NCBI RefSeq assembly: GCF_900199205.1 | Contig: NZ_OBMJ01000001.1 | Location: forward strand, 558,001 to 622,000 | Source of the DNA: Streptomyces sp. 1331.2 | GTDB lineage: Bacteria > Actinomycetota > Actinomycetes > Streptomycetales > Streptomycetaceae | Direction of reading: 5' to 3' | Length of the DNA stretch: 64,000 bases | In this document: piece by piece, positions 23,555-32,488 of the stretch | Layout of the letters: every line of letters starts with the position of its first letter | Position numbering within the stretch: the stretch's first letter is position 1 | Notes under the pieces: model-generated | The model's input: the letters and a program-made list of their open reading frames with translations, nothing else | What the model was told of the DNA's origin: nothing | Databases searched by the model: none | Position numbers and translations under genes: made by a program

Positions 23555-25591
23555 TCAGTCGGCCCGACTGCGCGGGAAGTCGGCCCGGACAACGGCACCG
23601 ACGGCGCCGACGGGGGCGTTGTCGGCGGTGAAGGTGCCGCCGAGCTCTTCGGCGCGCTCGGCCATGGAGCGCAGGCCCACTCCGCGCGTGGATCCGTGGC
23701 CGGGGAAGCCCCTGCCGTTGTCGGCGACCTCGACGGTGACCCGGTCGGGAAGGGCGTGGAGGCTGAGGCGGGCGCGGGTGGCACCGGAGTGCCGGACGAC
23801 GTTGTTCAGGGCCTCGCCGCTGATCCGGTAGACGGCGACCTCGACGGCGGCGGGGAGCACGGGCAACGGGTCGGGCCGCAGGTCGAGGGTGACCCTGAGC
23901 GACCGGCTGGCGAGGGTGTCGGCGAGCCGGCGGAGCGCGTCCGCCAGGCCCTTGCCGTCGAGGGGCCCGGGTGCCAGGCCGTCGGTGATCCGCCGGAGTT
24001 CGGTGATCGCCTGGCCGATGCCGGCGGAGGCCGCGGTGAGCGAGGCCGTGGCCTTGGAGTCCTCGGGCAGCTCGGCGCCGGCCGCGTCGATGCGCAGGCG
24101 CAGCCCGGACAGGGCCGGGCCGAGGCCGTCGTGGAGGTCGTGGCGCAGGCGGCGGCGCTCCTCCTCGCGGGCCAGCACCAGCTGTTCGCGGCTGGCCTGG
24201 AGGTCTTCGTACAGGCCGAGCGAGGCGATCGCGGGTGAGGCCTGGTCCGCGAGGAGGCTCAGCACCGCGCGGTCCTGCCGGTCCAGTTCGGGCTGTCCGA
24301 GGCGGGGCCGCACCAGCAGCTCGCCGATCTCGGCGCCCTCGTAGGTGAGCGGGAAGCGCTCGCCGGGTGGGTCGAGCGTGCCGAGCCGGGCCAGCTCGCG
24401 CGGCCCGCCGCGGGTCCGCACCCGCACCGCGGCGGCCGGCAGCCCGAGGGCCTGCACGACGGTCCGGCAGAGCAGCGGCGGCGCGTCCGCCGGGTTGACG
24501 GCGTGGCTCATCCGCTCCGCCAGCTGCCGGACCAGCTGGTACGGGTGGGCCCGCTCGCCGTAGTAGTAGCGGTCCACGGCGCGCCCCACGCCCCGGGCGG
24601 CCGGGCGCAGCAGGGCGCCCAGGAGGACGGCCCCCACCAGCTGCCACCACCAGCGCGCGCCCGACCCGGTGCCGGGCAGCAGCCGCCGCGTCAGGTAGGC
24701 GGCGAGCAGGAGGCCGACGAACAGCAGCACGCAGAAGGCGAACGCGGCCAGGTGGCGCCGGGTGACCCGGTCCAGGAAGAGTTGGCGGTCGCGGCGGAAG
24801 GCGGCGATCGGCAGCAGCATCCAAGCGGCCTCGCCGGTCACGATGACCGTGTAGGGCAGCCACACGGAGAAGCCGGCGACGTAGTGCGGGACGGCAGCCA
24901 GCGCAGCCCAGACCAGGTAGGCGGCGATCACCGCACGCAGGTACGGGTGCGGTCCGGGCAGGCGCCACCAGCGGACCACGGCCACCGTCATGGTGAGCAC
25001 GAGGCTCACGGCGAAGAGGTCGAAGAGGTACGGGCCGAGCCGCCCGTCCAGCCAGAGGTACGGCGCGGTGCGGTGGAGCGGGTTCGGCAGGCCGTACCAC
25101 TCGGGCACCTGGGCGGTGTCGGCGAAGGCGAGCACGGCGCTCCAGGCGGCCACCGGGACGGTGAGGCAGCGCCAGACCCCGCCGGGCAGACGGGCCTCGG
25201 GGAGCCAGAGCGGGAAGCCCACCACCACGAAGCCGTTGGTGATCTCGGCGGCCAGCGCCAGCGCCGCGATCACGTCGACGACCTCTGCCCCGGCTCCGGC
25301 GAGTGCGGCCGTCAGCAGCACCAGGATGCGCAGCGACTGCAGCAGACCGGCGACCAGCAGCAGCACGCCCAGGGCCTGGCCGTTCCGGTTGGCCACCAGG
25401 AACAGGCCGGCGAGGGTGAAGATCAGGCCGACCGCGATCCAGACGCCGTCGAAGAAGTGGTTCTCGCTGACACCGCCCAGCCCGGGGTGGGTGAGCGCGA
25501 GCAGCGACCACACCGCCGCGCACAGCAGTGTGGTCCAAGCGGTTGCGAGGGCAGTGGCAACGCCGGCGCCGCCGGCCCCGGACCCTCTCAT
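23555..25591 (-). CDS. Orphan NarL-type sensor histidine kinase with large membrane domain
   Basis: A 678-residue protein; GGGAGGTGG lies just before the ATG (MRGSGAGGAG). About ten transmembrane helices fill residues 10-330. A GAF-like segment (~370-460) follows, then HisKA_3 with EEERRRLRHDLHDGLGPALSG (His near ~480) and a HATPase_c domain (EALNNVVRHSG N-box, ADNGRGFPG G1-box, GVGLRSMAERAEELGG). It would autophosphorylate and signal to a LuxR-type response regulator, but no such gene adjoins it in either direction. Confidence 0.9.
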   Translation of the reverse strand: MRGSGAGGAGVATALATAWTTLLCAAVWSLLALTHPGLGGVSENHFFDGVWIAVGLIFTLAGLFLVANRNGQALGVLLLVAGLLQSLRILVLLTAALAGAGAEVVDVIAALALAAEITNGFVVVGFPLWLPEARLPGGVWRCLTVPVAAWSAVLAFADTAQVPEWYGLPNPLHRTAPYLWLDGRLGPYLFDLFAVSLVLTMTVAVVRWWRLPGPHPYLRAVIAAYLVWAALAAVPHYVAGFSVWLPYTVIVTGEAAWMLLPIAAFRRDRQLFLDRVTRRHLAAFAFCVLLFVGLLLAAYLTRRLLPGTGSGARWWWQLVGAVLLGALLRPAARGVGRAVDRYYYGERAHPYQLVRQLAERMSHAVNPADAPPLLCRTVVQALGLPAAAVRVRTRGGPRELARLGTLDPPGERFPLTYEGAEIGELLVRPRLGQPELDRQDRAVLSLLADQASPAIASLGLYEDLQASREQLVLAREEERRRLRHDLHDGLGPALSGLRLRIDAAGAELPEDSKATASLTAASAGIGQAITELRRITDGLAPGPLDGKGLADALRRLADTLASRSLRVTLDLRPDPLPVLPAAVEVAVYRISGEALNNVVRHSGATRARLSLHALPDRVTVEVADNGRGFPGHGSTRGVGLRSMAERAEELGGTFTADNAPVGAVGAVVRADFPRSRAD

Positions 25592-25654
25592 TCCGTCCAC
25601 CTCCCTGACCCGGTCCATGCTGCCCGGCCCGGCGTCCCGGCCGCACGGGCCACC

Positions 25655-25691
25655 GGCCCCGGTCCGCCGGGACCGGCGGCCGGCCGGGGCC
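25655..25691 (-). terminator. Strong hairpin downstream of the PLP decarboxylase gene
   Basis: Outer arms GGCCCCGG / CCGGGGCC (8 bp perfect) and an inner CCGGTC / GACCGG stem, 89 bases past the decarboxylase stop and 64 bases before the kinase start. It separates the two transcription units. Confidence 0.5.
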
Positions 25692-25779
25692 TCCGCACCA
25701 GGGGCGGTGCATGCCGACCGGAGCACTGTACGGCTGCACTCCGGGTCCGGCCGGTACTTCGGCGGCCGAGCCGGGCGGA

Positions 25780-27459
25780 TCAGCCCAGGATGGCGGGGTC
25801 CTGGGCGAGTTCGGCGAGGAGGGCGTCCAGCTTCTCGCGGTCGACGGAGGGCATCACGAAGACGTGCACGTAGCTGCGACGGGTGGACTCGTCGCCGGGG
25901 ACGAGCAGGACGTCCTGGGAGGACAGCGACCACTTCGCGACGAGTTCGGCGCTGGGCTTGCGGAACCGTACGGTGACGGCGCCGGGGGTGCGGGCCGGCC
26001 AGAGCTCGACGCCGAGGTCCTGTTCCATGGCCAGCAGGCGGCGCTCCAGGTAGTCGGCGAGCTCCTGGGCCGTGCGGATCCGGTCGACCTGGTCCTGGTA
26101 GGAGTGGCGGGACAGGTGGTCCCAGAGGATCAGCGGGGAGAAGCCATTGCGGGAGCCGGCGAAGGTGGTGTCGGGCGCGCCGATGTAGTCCGGCTGGGAC
26201 GGCGGAGAGATCTGGTACTTGACCTTCGTCATGTAGATGCCGCAGGGCCACGGCGCGCCGGCCCACTTGTGGCCGCTCATCGCGATCGAGGAGACCATGT
26301 CGACCTCGCCGAACTCGGCGGTGGGCAGGGCGAGGCCGAAGTCGAACTCGGGCAGCTGCGTCTGCGGCGTCCAGCCGTACGCCAGGTCCTGGGCGGCCAT
26401 CCGCAGGAACGGGGCGTAGCCCGCGCCGAGTGCGCCGTCGACGTGGATCCAGAAGCCGCGGCGCACGTCGACCAGCGGCTGTCCGGTCCGCGGGTCCGCC
26501 CCGTACGCCACCTCGCGCCGCACCAGGCCGTACCGCTCGAAGATCGGCAGCAGGCGCTCGCAGACCGTCCGGACGTCGTCGTGGGCGCCCTTGAAGGTGC
26601 TGCCGAGGTTGAGGTTGACGAAGATCGGGTGGCCCTTGGCGGCGAAGAACTCGACCAGCACGGCGAGTGCGTCGACGTCTATCTCGCCCGGGCCGTCCCA
26701 GGAGAAGCCGGACGGGCCCGGGCGGGAAGGCACCTCGGCGGGCCACTCGCGGCGCCCGGTGGCCGGGTCGACCAGCGGGCACTCGTCCGGGTACAGCTCC
26801 AGGCCGACGGCGTGGAAGGTCTCGACGGCGAGCACCCGGACGGCCTTGGCGAAGGAGTAGTGGGTGTCCTCGGAGTAGAACGCCACCGGGCGGTGGGCGT
26901 TCGGGTTGTGCCGGTCGGGCGTGGCCTGGACGTAGCGCAGCTCGTCCCGGGGGGCGGCCGGCGGGTGGATCAGCGCCTTGCCGCTGAGGTAGTCGCGGGC
27001 GTTCCAGAGCGCGTACATGTTGCCCTCGGTCGAGCCCATGGACAGCATGTAGCCCCAGTACGACTCGGGGTCGGCGGGGTCGTGCGGGCGCTGTGCGTGC
27101 CACAGCCGCGCGTAGTAGTCGAGGACGGCGCACTCGATGACCTTGGTGTTCGGCTTGTAGCCGCCGCTCTGGAAGGGGTCGCCGAGGTTGTTGATGTTGT
27201 TCGGCATGAACCGGGCCAGGTCGAGCGCGGTGCCCTGCATGTCCTGGGTGGCCTGGTAGCCGACCAGGTGCTTGCGCTTGCGGGTCAGGTACTCGTCGAC
27301 CGTGTCGAGGGCGCGCAGCCGCCGGTCGTCGTCCAGCCCGGCCGCGGGGAGCGCGAAGTCGCCGCCGTCCAGCTCCGGGCCCGGGTCGACGGCGGTCACG
27401 ACGGCGGTCGCGAGGGCAGGCTCGGTCACGGGCATGGCGAGGACGTCGGTCGGGCTCAT
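25780..27459 (-). CDS. PLP-dependent group II amino-acid decarboxylase
   Basis: A 559-residue protein. The PLP lysine lies in MSGHKWAG (K398), the cofactor Asp in HVDGALGAG (D341) and the ring-stacking His in SEDTHYSFAK (H200); GSTEGNMYALWNAR supplies phosphate contacts. The length exceeds the ~380-residue bacterial histidine decarboxylases and is closer to Streptomyces valine-type decarboxylases. The substrate cannot be read from sequence; a hydrophobic or branched-chain amino acid is my best guess, helped by the divergent Lrp regulator. It should release CO2 and a primary amine in the cytoplasm, perhaps for the biosynthetic operon at 28708. Confidence 0.85.
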   Translation of the reverse strand: MSPTDVLAMPVTEPALATAVVTAVDPGPELDGGDFALPAAGLDDDRRLRALDTVDEYLTRKRKHLVGYQATQDMQGTALDLARFMPNNINNLGDPFQSGGYKPNTKVIECAVLDYYARLWHAQRPHDPADPESYWGYMLSMGSTEGNMYALWNARDYLSGKALIHPPAAPRDELRYVQATPDRHNPNAHRPVAFYSEDTHYSFAKAVRVLAVETFHAVGLELYPDECPLVDPATGRREWPAEVPSRPGPSGFSWDGPGEIDVDALAVLVEFFAAKGHPIFVNLNLGSTFKGAHDDVRTVCERLLPIFERYGLVRREVAYGADPRTGQPLVDVRRGFWIHVDGALGAGYAPFLRMAAQDLAYGWTPQTQLPEFDFGLALPTAEFGEVDMVSSIAMSGHKWAGAPWPCGIYMTKVKYQISPPSQPDYIGAPDTTFAGSRNGFSPLILWDHLSRHSYQDQVDRIRTAQELADYLERRLLAMEQDLGVELWPARTPGAVTVRFRKPSAELVAKWSLSSQDVLLVPGDESTRRSYVHVFVMPSVDREKLDALLAELAQDPAILG

Positions 27460-27621
27460 GGGCGGGGCGCTCCGGGCGTGGTCGGGAGGTCGAGGGCGCG
27501 TTCGCCGCTCGCGCCCCAGGATGGAACTTTCCGGCGATTCCCGGAAGCTCGGCCGAAGAACATTCGATCGAAGCCCGAATCGGTTTGCTGATCGACGGAA
27601 TCGGCTGGAATCCTGGCGGGT
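27460..27621. promoter_or_regulatory. Divergent decarboxylase / Lrp promoter region
   Basis: A 162-bp region, less GC-rich than its surroundings. It contains the perfect palindrome TTCGATCGAA (27563-27572) and half-site-like repeats (GAACATTCG, GCCCGAATCGG) around it. Lrp-family proteins usually control the divergent gene, so this is the likely binding region. Confidence 0.5.
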
Positions 27622-28110
27622 ATGCCGAACAATCCGCAGCGCCGGCGGCCCTCCCTGGACGACACGGACCGGGCGATCATCCGCGCCCTGGCCGACAACG
27701 CCCGGCTGCCGAACAACGCGCTGGCCGAGGCGGTGGGCATCGCCCCCTCCACCTGCCTGGCCCGGGTGCGCGCCCTCCAGGAGCGCGACGTCATCCGCGG
27801 CTACCGCGCCGACGTCGATCCGGCGGCCATCGGCCTGCCGCTGCAGGCGATGATCTCGGTCCGGCTGCGCGCCCACACCCGTGAGCAGAACGAGAGCTTC
27901 CGCAGTACCGCCCCCGACCTTCCCGGTGTGCTGGCCGTCTTCCACATGGCCGGCTCCGACGACTACCTGCTGCACGTCGGCGTCGCCGGCCCCGAGGCAC
28001 TGCGCGACTTCGTGGTCGACCACCTGACCACCCACCCGGCGGTGGCCCAGACCCGCACCAACCTGATCTTCGAGCAGATACCGGGCCGCCGTTACCTGGG
28101 CCCCGCCTGA
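27622..28110 (+). CDS. Lrp/AsnC family transcriptional regulator
   Basis: A 162-residue protein. The N-terminal AsnC-type helix-turn-helix (LDDTDRAIIRALADNARLPN, EAVGIAPSTCLARVRALQ) is followed by a RAM/AsnC ligand domain (LQAMISVRLRAHTREQ, VLAVFHMAGSDDYLLHVGV). This is a full-length single-domain pair as in Lrp, which forms octamers sensing amino acids. It diverges from the decarboxylase gene, pointing to amino-acid-dependent control of decarboxylation. Confidence 0.93.
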   Translation: MPNNPQRRRPSLDDTDRAIIRALADNARLPNNALAEAVGIAPSTCLARVRALQERDVIRGYRADVDPAAIGLPLQAMISVRLRAHTREQNESFRSTAPDLPGVLAVFHMAGSDDYLLHVGVAGPEALRDFVVDHLTTHPAVAQTRTNLIFEQIPGRRYLGPA

Positions 28111-28707
28111 GCCCGACCTGCCCGAGCCCGGTAGGTCCGGCCCCGGAGGATCCCTCGACTCCCGCCGAAAGGCGGAGGCCGTACCCCCCGAACGGTGGGT
28201 GGCAATTCCGACATCGAGCCGCAATCCGGCAGCCGTCCATGACGCAGTCGGGCAGCCGCACATGAAATGTCGTGAATTCAACCAAAGAAATGGCGGAAAG
28301 CGATCGAGCGTCGCGCGGAACTACCGCCGATCCGGCCGTCGTGAGATCCACCTCACCCTCCGGGCGCTTTCCGCCGCAAAAGCGCCGGTGACGAGGCCTC
28401 AGGTCGTGTCCACACTGTTCCGACGATGACTCAGCTTGGAATCCAAAGGCACACACGGTGATAGCCTTGGTTTCTGCGAGCGGGTGGCCCCACCAACCCC
28501 GATGTCGCATCAGCTGACGAACCGTGCAGCGCATCACCGAACCCCGGTGCGCATGCTCGGCCCGTTTTTCCCACCCCGTGACCCGCCGGGTCGCAGCGGA
28601 ATCGAATTCCGCCGACCACCGGGCCCACGATCGCCTCCGACCCGTCGGGCGAAGTCGTGCGACCCCGCGACCTCGTCCGGCCCTCGCACGCCCAAAAGCA
28701 GGAATTG
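28111..28707. promoter_or_regulatory. Long lower-GC leader before the LuxC/LuxE-type operon
   Basis: 597 bp without a convincing gene. The stretch from about 28195 to 28470 is visibly less GC-rich than neighbouring coding DNA. It contains the perfect palindrome TTGGAATCCAA (28436-28446). A possible promoter TTGGAA - 17 bp - TGATAG at 28436-28464 overlaps that palindrome. A CAGGA ribosome binding site precedes the ATG at 28708. Transcription of the five-gene operon should begin here. Confidence 0.4.
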
Positions 28708-30000
28708 ATGCCCGTTCAACCCCTTGCGGAACTCATACGCTTCGCCCGCCTCAACTCACCCTTCTACGCCGACCTGTACGCCGGCCTGCCCGCCTCGGCC
28801 GCCCGGCTGGCCGACCTCCCGGTCGTCCCGCAGGCCGAGTTCTGGCAGGCCAACACGCCTCGCGGCAACCGGCTGCTGACCGGGCCGCTGGAGGAGGCGG
28901 TGGTCTTCAAAAGCGGTGGCACCACCGGCTCGCCGAAGTTCTCGTTCTACAGCCGGGAGGAGTGGCGGGAGTTCACCGCCTCCTTCGGCGCCGGACTGAT
29001 GGACGCCGGACTGCGCGCGGGGCACCGGGTCGCCGACCTCTTCTACGCCGGTGACCTGTACGCCAGTTACACCTTCATCCTCGACGCGCTGCACCGCTCC
29101 CCCGTCGCCAACGTCCGGCTGCCGATCGGCGGGGCGGCACCCCTGGAGTCGACCGCGCAGACCCTGGAACAGTTCGAGGTCGAGGTGGTGGCCGGCACCC
29201 CCACGACGCTGTGCGCACTGGCCGACCACCTCCTGGCCTCCGGTCGCGAAGTCCCCTCCGTGGAGCTGCTGTTGTTCGGCGGCGAAGGCCTCTACCAGGA
29301 CCAGCAGCCGCTGCTGCACAAGGTGTTCCCCAACGCCAGGGTCTCCTCGATCGGTTACGCCGCCGTCGACGCCGGGCTGCTCGGCCGGCCGGTACCGGGA
29401 CCGGACACCCGGGTGCACCGGGCGTTCACCCCGGAGACGGTGGTGGAGATCCTGGACGAGCACACCGGCGAGCCGATCGACACCGAGGGCGTCCCGGGCC
29501 GGGTCGTGGTGACCGACCTGCGGCGACGGCTGATGCCCGTGCTGCGCTACCCCGTCGGGGACCGCGCGGAGTGGACCGACGTCGCCGCCGGACGGTTCCG
29601 CATCCTCGGCCGGGCCCAGGAGGGCGTACGGGTGGGGCCGGTGTCGCTGTACACCGAAGACGTGCTCGACCTCGTCCGGGCCGCCGACCCGGCCGGCCGG
29701 GTGGTCGGCGTGCAGCTGGTGGTCCGCCGCTGGGAGGGCCGGGACGGGCTGGTCATGCGGCTGGCCCACGACGGGGACGCCGCCGGGCTGCCCGAGCTGG
29801 CCGCCGCCGTCACGACCGGTGTCCACACCGCGCGGCCGCTGTACCCGGAGGCGGTCACCGCCGGGTACGTCCACCCGCTGACCGTCACCTGGGTACGTCC
29901 GCACGAACTTGCCGTCAACCCGCGGACCGGCAAGCTGATCCGCGTCCTCGACGAGCGCCCGCACGACGAAGCGCCCCACGACGGACGGACGCAGTCATGA
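28708..30000 (+). CDS. PaaK-like adenylate-forming acid-CoA/acid-protein ligase
   Basis: A 430-residue protein with AGGA before the ATG. PaaK-family features: SGGTTGSPKFSFYSREEW (phosphate-binding loop, ~70-87), RVADLFYAGDLYASY, the hinge region LRYPVGDRAEW and RILGRAQEGVRVG, and a late NPRTGKLIR with the catalytic-type Lys. Such enzymes activate an aromatic or aliphatic carboxylate as the acyl-AMP, then as a thioester. It is the first gene of an operon joined by 4-nt overlaps to an exporter, GNAT, LuxE-like and LuxC-like genes. Substrate unknown. Confidence 0.85.
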   Translation: MPVQPLAELIRFARLNSPFYADLYAGLPASAARLADLPVVPQAEFWQANTPRGNRLLTGPLEEAVVFKSGGTTGSPKFSFYSREEWREFTASFGAGLMDAGLRAGHRVADLFYAGDLYASYTFILDALHRSPVANVRLPIGGAAPLESTAQTLEQFEVEVVAGTPTTLCALADHLLASGREVPSVELLLFGGEGLYQDQQPLLHKVFPNARVSSIGYAAVDAGLLGRPVPGPDTRVHRAFTPETVVEILDEHTGEPIDTEGVPGRVVVTDLRRRLMPVLRYPVGDRAEWTDVAAGRFRILGRAQEGVRVGPVSLYTEDVLDLVRAADPAGRVVGVQLVVRRWEGRDGLVMRLAHDGDAAGLPELAAAVTTGVHTARPLYPEAVTAGYVHPLTVTWVRPHELAVNPRTGKLIRVLDERPHDEAPHDGRTQS

Positions 30001-31346
30001 CGGCCACCGAGGCAGCCGGGACGGCCGAGGCCGCCGCCACCCGCCTGCCGCTCGTGCTGCGCAACCGACGCTTCGCCGCCGTCTGGGCCGCGCAGGTCCT
30101 CACCCAGGCCGCCGGGCGGATGTTCCAGGTCGGCGCGGTGTGGTGGCTGGTCGGCTACGCCGCGGGCACGGACCGCGGTCTCGCCTCGGGCGTCTTCCTC
30201 GCCGTCAGCACCCTGCCCGCGGTCGCGCTGGCCCCGCTGGTGGCCGCGCTCATCGCCCGTCGCCCGCACCGCACGGTGCTGGGCGCGTCGGCGGCCGTCG
30301 CCGGTCTGGTCGCCCTCGGCACGGCGGGCTGGACGTACGCCGCGACACTGCCGATGGCCGTCGCCTACGGTGCCGCCCTGCTGCTGGCGGGCTGCCAGGC
30401 GGTCTTCGACCCCTGTCTGACCACCTCCGTCCCCGAGCTGGTCGAGGACGCCGACATCGAGGCCGCGACCGGCTTCGAACTCGCCACCCAGTCGCTGGCC
30501 GGCCTGGCCGGCGGGCTGCTGGGCCCGCTGGTGGTCGACGGCGCGGGCCTGGCCGGCATCGTCGCCGGGTGCGCCGGTGCCTACCTGCTGGCGGCGGCCC
30601 TGATCGCCGCGACCCGCTTCCCCACCGCCCCGGGCGCACCGACCGCGGACGGCGACGCGCCCGCCGACGGTGCACCGCCCGCCGACGACGCACCGCCCGC
30701 CGGACGACGGCCGCTGCGCCGCATCCTGGCCGAACTGCCCTTCGTCCGCCGCGTGTTGCTCTGCTTCACCGCAGCGAACCTGTTCACCACCGCGGTGTTC
30801 GTGGTGATGCCGCTGTACACCCGGACGGTGCTGCACGCGGACGGCTCGACCGTCGCCGCCCTGGAGGCGGCCCTCGGCGCCGGCACGCTGGTGGGCTCGT
30901 TCACGGGCGGCCGGCTCCCGGGCACGCCGACCGCGGTCGGCGCCGGCTGCCTGGGCCTGATGGCCGCCGCGCTCGCCCTGCCCGGGCTGCCCGGACTGCC
31001 CGCTCCGGCCGCCGGCCAGGCCACGGCCGTCGGGTCGATGGCGGTCGCCGGCTGGTGCGTGGGCGTGATCGGCGTACGGTTCGTGGCGTTGTTCCAACGG
31101 CTGGTGCCGGCCACCGACCGGCCCGGTTTCTTCGCGGTCATGCAGGCCCTGCTCGGGGCGACCTTCCCGGTGTCCTCGCTGGTGTTCGGCCTGCTCGGCG
31201 ACCACCTCTCGCCGCGGACGCTCTGCCTGGTCCAGGCCCTCGGTGTCCTGCCCGTCGCCGCCGCCCTCTGGTGGACCGGGCGATACGCCCCGGAACCAGC
31301 CCCAGCCCCAGCCCCGGGCGCCCAGCCGATCGGGGACGAGCGATGA
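29997..31346 (+). CDS. MFS transporter (enterobactin-exporter-like)
   Basis: A 449-residue protein; ATG overlaps the ligase stop (ATGA). Two sets of hydrophobic helices are separated by a hydrophilic loop rich in Ala/Asp/Pro (GAPTADGDAPADGAPPADD, ~205-230). N-terminal FAAVWAAQVLTQAAGRMFQVGAVWWLVG and the cytoplasmic RRPHR loop fit the MFS_3 drug/siderophore exporter group. It lies inside a biosynthetic operon and most likely exports the product. Confidence 0.88.
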   Translation: MTATEAAGTAEAAATRLPLVLRNRRFAAVWAAQVLTQAAGRMFQVGAVWWLVGYAAGTDRGLASGVFLAVSTLPAVALAPLVAALIARRPHRTVLGASAAVAGLVALGTAGWTYAATLPMAVAYGAALLLAGCQAVFDPCLTTSVPELVEDADIEAATGFELATQSLAGLAGGLLGPLVVDGAGLAGIVAGCAGAYLLAAALIAATRFPTAPGAPTADGDAPADGAPPADDAPPAGRRPLRRILAELPFVRRVLLCFTAANLFTTAVFVVMPLYTRTVLHADGSTVAALEAALGAGTLVGSFTGGRLPGTPTAVGAGCLGLMAAALALPGLPGLPAPAAGQATAVGSMAVAGWCVGVIGVRFVALFQRLVPATDRPGFFAVMQALLGATFPVSSLVFGLLGDHLSPRTLCLVQALGVLPVAAALWWTGRYAPEPAPAPAPGAQPIGDER

Positions 31347-32488
31347 CCGCGACGATCGCCCCCGCGGGCCCCCAGGACGTCGCGCAGCTGCGGCAGCTCT
31401 ACTTCGACGTCTACGGCCACGGCTACCCGGTCGCGCTCGGCAGCGACCCCGCGGAGATGCGCCGTCTGATCGACGACCCGCACACCCACTGGCTGACCGC
31501 GCGCCACGAGGGCTCCGGCCGCCTGGCCGGGTCGGTGGCGGTCCAGACCGACCCCGGCAGCCGGATCGGCAAGCTGGTGGGCCTGGCCGTCCACCCGGAG
31601 CAGCGCGGCGGCGGCCTCGCCGCCCGGCTGACCGCCTCCGTCTGCACGGACGCCTTCGCCGCCGGCACGCTGGACTCGGTCTACGCGACCGTCCGGGTGG
31701 TCACCCCCGGCCCCCAGCAGGTCTTCGCGCGCAACGGCTTCCAGGCCCTCGGCCTGCTGCCGAACGCCGTCGAGGTGGCCGGCTGCGAAAGCCTCGCGCT
31801 GTTCGCCCGGCACGCCGACGGCGTCCTGGCCCGGCGGGAGGAGGTCGGCGCGGTGCCCCGGGCCCTGGTCCCGCTGCTGGACGCGGCCCGGCAGAGCACC
31901 GGCGTCGACTACGGCCGCCCCGCCCCGGCGGACGCCCCCGCCCCGGCCGCCGAGCGGACCGCGCCGGTGACGGCGCCGATGGAGCTGATCGCCGCACCCG
32001 GCTTCGTCCGCCGCCGCTTCCTCGAACTCTTCCCCGACCCGGGAGAGCGCTTCTTCCCGCTGCACGTCCCGAACGCCGTGCTCACCCCGCCGGACGGCGC
32101 GTTCGAGGCGTACGCCGACCTGGACCGGACCGCGGCGAGCTGCTCGCTGATCGCGGTGCACCCGTCCCCGGCGGCCGTCGCCGGGGCGCTGGAGCCGCTG
32201 ATGGCGGCCGTCACCCGGGCGGGCGCCGACTACGTCGAGACCCTGCTGCCGCTGGCCGACACCGCCGGGCTCGGCGCCTTCCTGGCCGCCGGGTTCATCC
32301 CGAGCGCCGTCTACCCGGCGATGCGCCGGATCGGCGACCGGTTCCACGACTACGTGGTGCTGTCCCGCACCAGCCGTCAGATCGACTTCCGGGCCGCGGC
32401 CGTCAGCGGTCGGCTCCAGCCGTACCTGCTGGCCTACCTGACCGCCTGGACGTCGACCTACCTTCCCCTTGCCGAGGTTGCCCCGTGA
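31343..32488 (+). CDS. GNAT family N-acyltransferase, two-part
   Basis: A 381-residue protein; ATG overlaps the MFS stop (ATGA). The N-terminal ~150 residues are a GNAT fold with the acyl-CoA loop VGLAVHPEQRGGGLAARL (about residues 77-94). A linker (~190-215) and a second domain with PGFVRRRFLELFPDPGERFFPLHVP and a degenerate GNAT-like end (YPAMRRIGDRFHDYVVLSR) follow. It may acylate an amine made or used by the cluster; the acyl donor is unknown. Confidence 0.8.
   Translation: MTATIAPAGPQDVAQLRQLYFDVYGHGYPVALGSDPAEMRRLIDDPHTHWLTARHEGSGRLAGSVAVQTDPGSRIGKLVGLAVHPEQRGGGLAARLTASVCTDAFAAGTLDSVYATVRVVTPGPQQVFARNGFQALGLLPNAVEVAGCESLALFARHADGVLARREEVGAVPRALVPLLDAARQSTGVDYGRPAPADAPAPAAERTAPVTAPMELIAAPGFVRRRFLELFPDPGERFFPLHVPNAVLTPPDGAFEAYADLDRTAASCSLIAVHPSPAAVAGALEPLMAAVTRAGADYVETLLPLADTAGLGAFLAAGFIPSAVYPAMRRIGDRFHDYVVLSRTSRQIDFRAAAVSGRLQPYLLAYLTAWTSTYLPLAEVAP

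Noticed and set aside
23555..27133. A giant kinase with a ~500-residue N-terminal extension
   Set aside because: The extension is a shadow of the decarboxylase gene; a GGGAGGTGG ribosome binding site marks the true start at 25591.
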